From contig CAJGDE010000044.1 of assembly GCA_904502135.1 (NCBI GenBank), forward strand, positions 1 through 15,035: a stretch of DNA of 15,035 nt, written 5' to 3'. This DNA comes from Kiritimatiellia bacterium (lineage in GTDB: Bacteria; Verrucomicrobiota; Kiritimatiellia; RFP12; UBA1067). The translations under genes were made by a program, and so were the position numbers. The notes under the pieces are model-generated. The model did no database searches, was not told the origin of the DNA, and saw only the letters and a program-made list of their open reading frames with translations. Positions 13,886-15,035 of the stretch are shown here, in pieces. Within the stretch, counting starts at the first letter, position 1, and each line of letters begins with the position of its first letter.

Positions 13886-15035
13886 TTAAAACGCGAGCCA
13901 CCACGGATATTCCAATACATCATAGTTATTCACCGTTTTAAGGCGTTTGACGCGCGAAGAGTCGGGATGTTCTTTCGCCCATCGCTCCGCCTGAGAAAAG
14001 TCGCTGCCGTCTATGCGACGGATACGCTCCCAATCCTGCCAAGGCATGTGAGCTGCATCCCAAAGACAAGCCGGAGAAAAACCGTACTCGGCGGCTTTAT
14101 GAAAGTTCTTCATCGAAAGCCCGTTCCACCACCTTGTGAATTGAGGTCTTACTACAGCCTTCGTTCCATCGGTAGCACGGCGAAAAGATTCGAAATCAAT
14201 CTTCAAGACCGATATTTTCCGAGGCATCTTAAAGTCTTCGCCGTCAACGATGAACTCGTCGACAATCCCCGCTTTTGCCAAACCCGCAACATCTATGCCG
14301 TACTGGCGATTTACGTCAACTGACGCAAGAACGGCAAGAGAAAGCGTCTTCTCACCGAGAATTTTCTTTATCTCGCCTAAAAATTCACTCGTTATTTCGC
14401 ACCTCAGATCGACGACTCTTGGATCGTCAGGAGACTTCAATTCCTCATTGTACCGCTCGCGAAACCTCTCTTTGAACGCATCTTCAAAAAGCATCGTCGG
14501 CAGCGCTCTTGTAAAGGCGAAGTTAACGCCGTCAAAACCTTTCTCCATCATTTCAGAACAAAACGCTGCGACGAATCTTCTGACCTCTTTTCGCGCATAA
14601 CTCGGACGCCCCACAATAGTCCCGTCCCAAAGTCTGCAACGGTTCTCGGGCCTGTAAAGACATTTACCGCTCGCTTTTTCGGCGTCTACGCATTCACTGT
14701 AGAATTTACGAAAGTCAACCGCAGCTCCAGGGCGGAAATACGCATGAATCTCCATTCCCAAAGAATGAACGTAATCTACCGTCTCTTTGAGAAGATTCGG
14801 ATTCGCGTCAGCAAGTCGTTCACACGACTTAACTATTTTAACGACATTCTCGCTTTTATAAAGATCGCAGGAGTCGAACTTAACATTCGTTCCCGTCTGC
14901 GTTTTCACCGGAAATGAATTTTCTCCCGTCGCCACGCAGAAAAAAATCTTACCGACGGGGGAATCTGCGAAATGATTGAAAAGCGCGAAATACTCATCCC
15001 TGTCGCTGTATTGCGAATAGGAATCATTCGTCGCG
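13886..15035 (-). CDS. Glycoside-hydrolase-like (beta/alpha)8 barrel protein, 5' end outside the window
   Basis: The frame is open from the right edge of the window (first full codon at 15034), giving at least 382 residues; the N-terminus is missing, so the GTG at 14935 is not the true start. The sequence looks like a TIM barrel of the GHL10/family-10-like group: LLKETVDYVHSLGMEIHAYF and GFDGVNFAF are barrel strands followed by helices, and the C-terminal half alternates strand and helix to a Trp-rich end (WDAAHMPWQDW). I cannot name the catalytic acid and nucleophile from sequence alone. It sits 43 bases upstream of the secreted beta-helix gene on the same strand and probably acts on the same or a linked glycan. 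Other barrel enzymes, or a non-catalytic barrel, cannot be excluded. Confidence 0.6.
   Translation of the reverse strand, partial: ATNDSYSQYSDRDEYFALFNHFADSPVGKIFFCVATGENSFPVKTQTGTNVKFDSCDLYKSENVVKIVKSCERLADANPNLLKETVDYVHSLGMEIHAYFRPGAAVDFRKFYSECVDAEKASGKCLYRPENRCRLWDGTIVGRPSYARKEVRRFVAAFCSEMMEKGFDGVNFAFTRALPTMLFEDAFKERFRERYNEELKSPDDPRVVDLRCEITSEFLGEIKKILGEKTLSLAVLASVDVNRQYGIDVAGLAKAGIVDEFIVDGEDFKMPRKISVLKIDFESFRRATDGTKAVVRPQFTRWWNGLSMKNFHKAAEYGFSPACLWDAAHMPWQDWERIRRIDGSDFSQAERWAKEHPDSSRVKRLKTVNNYDVLEYPWWLAF

Noticed and set aside
13843..13923. Upstream extension of the beta-helix protein
   Set aside because: It would bury the signal peptide, and a good AAAGGA stands before the ATG at 13842.
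14935..14935. GTG at 14935 as the start of the barrel protein
   Set aside because: The same frame stays open to the window edge with barrel-like sequence, so the gene is simply cut by the window.

Overview
The window reads as a slice of a bacterial chromosome of moderate GC content, packed with operons on both strands. No single marker fixes the taxon. Several features together suggest an anaerobic, glycan-degrading member of Verrucomicrobiota, with Kiritimatiellae or Lentisphaerae-like gut bacteria as my best guess: an Hnd/Nuo-type flavin and iron-sulfur diaphorase pair, an AraM-type glycerol-1-phosphate dehydrogenase, a secreted parallel beta-helix protein with a CBM9-like tail, and a glycoside-hydrolase-like barrel. 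This placement is inference. Genes that are close to core (cysK, tgt, yajC, pyrF, an RluA-family synthase, an FtsB/DivIC-like protein) make up most of the window. The accessory part is the right-hand 4 kb.

Layout: (1) 1-171 is a non-coding region with five copies of an ATGCAAC box, two of them mirrored as an inverted pair, ahead of a strong extended -10 promoter and cysK (+). (2) 5702/5720 down to 1113 (-) is a tight operon tgt - yajC - LysM protein - nuoE-like - nuoF-like, with ATGA overlaps at two of its junctions. (3) 5795-7995 (+) holds a membrane-anchored coiled-coil protein, a probable 54-residue lipoprotein not evident as a long ORF, and an RluA-family pseudouridine synthase; all three overlap end to end. 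(4) 11100 down to 7998 (-) holds an FtsB/DivIC-like protein, an HELTH membrane peptidase-like protein, araM and pyrF; the last two also seem to have their own promoters. (5) 11101-11532 is a 430-bp stretch without a convincing gene but with a perfect 20-bp palindrome and other dyads. (6) 15034 down to 11533 (-) holds a glycoside-hydrolase-like barrel (5' end outside the window) followed by a secreted beta-helix protein, probably one carbohydrate-use operon.

The most notable non-coding signals are the ATGCAAC array upstream of cysK; several promoters whose -10 lies so close to the start codon that the transcripts would be leaderless or nearly so (cysK, the ftsB-like gene, perhaps araM); strong hairpins buried in coding sequence (a perfect 13-bp stem in the LysM gene, a terminator-like stem plus T-run in the coiled-coil gene, and a 13-bp stem at the rluA/pyrF convergence); and the 430-bp palindrome-bearing spacer. 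I found no CRISPR array, tRNA, rRNA, insertion sequence or phage gene. No clearly new defence or mobile system is visible.
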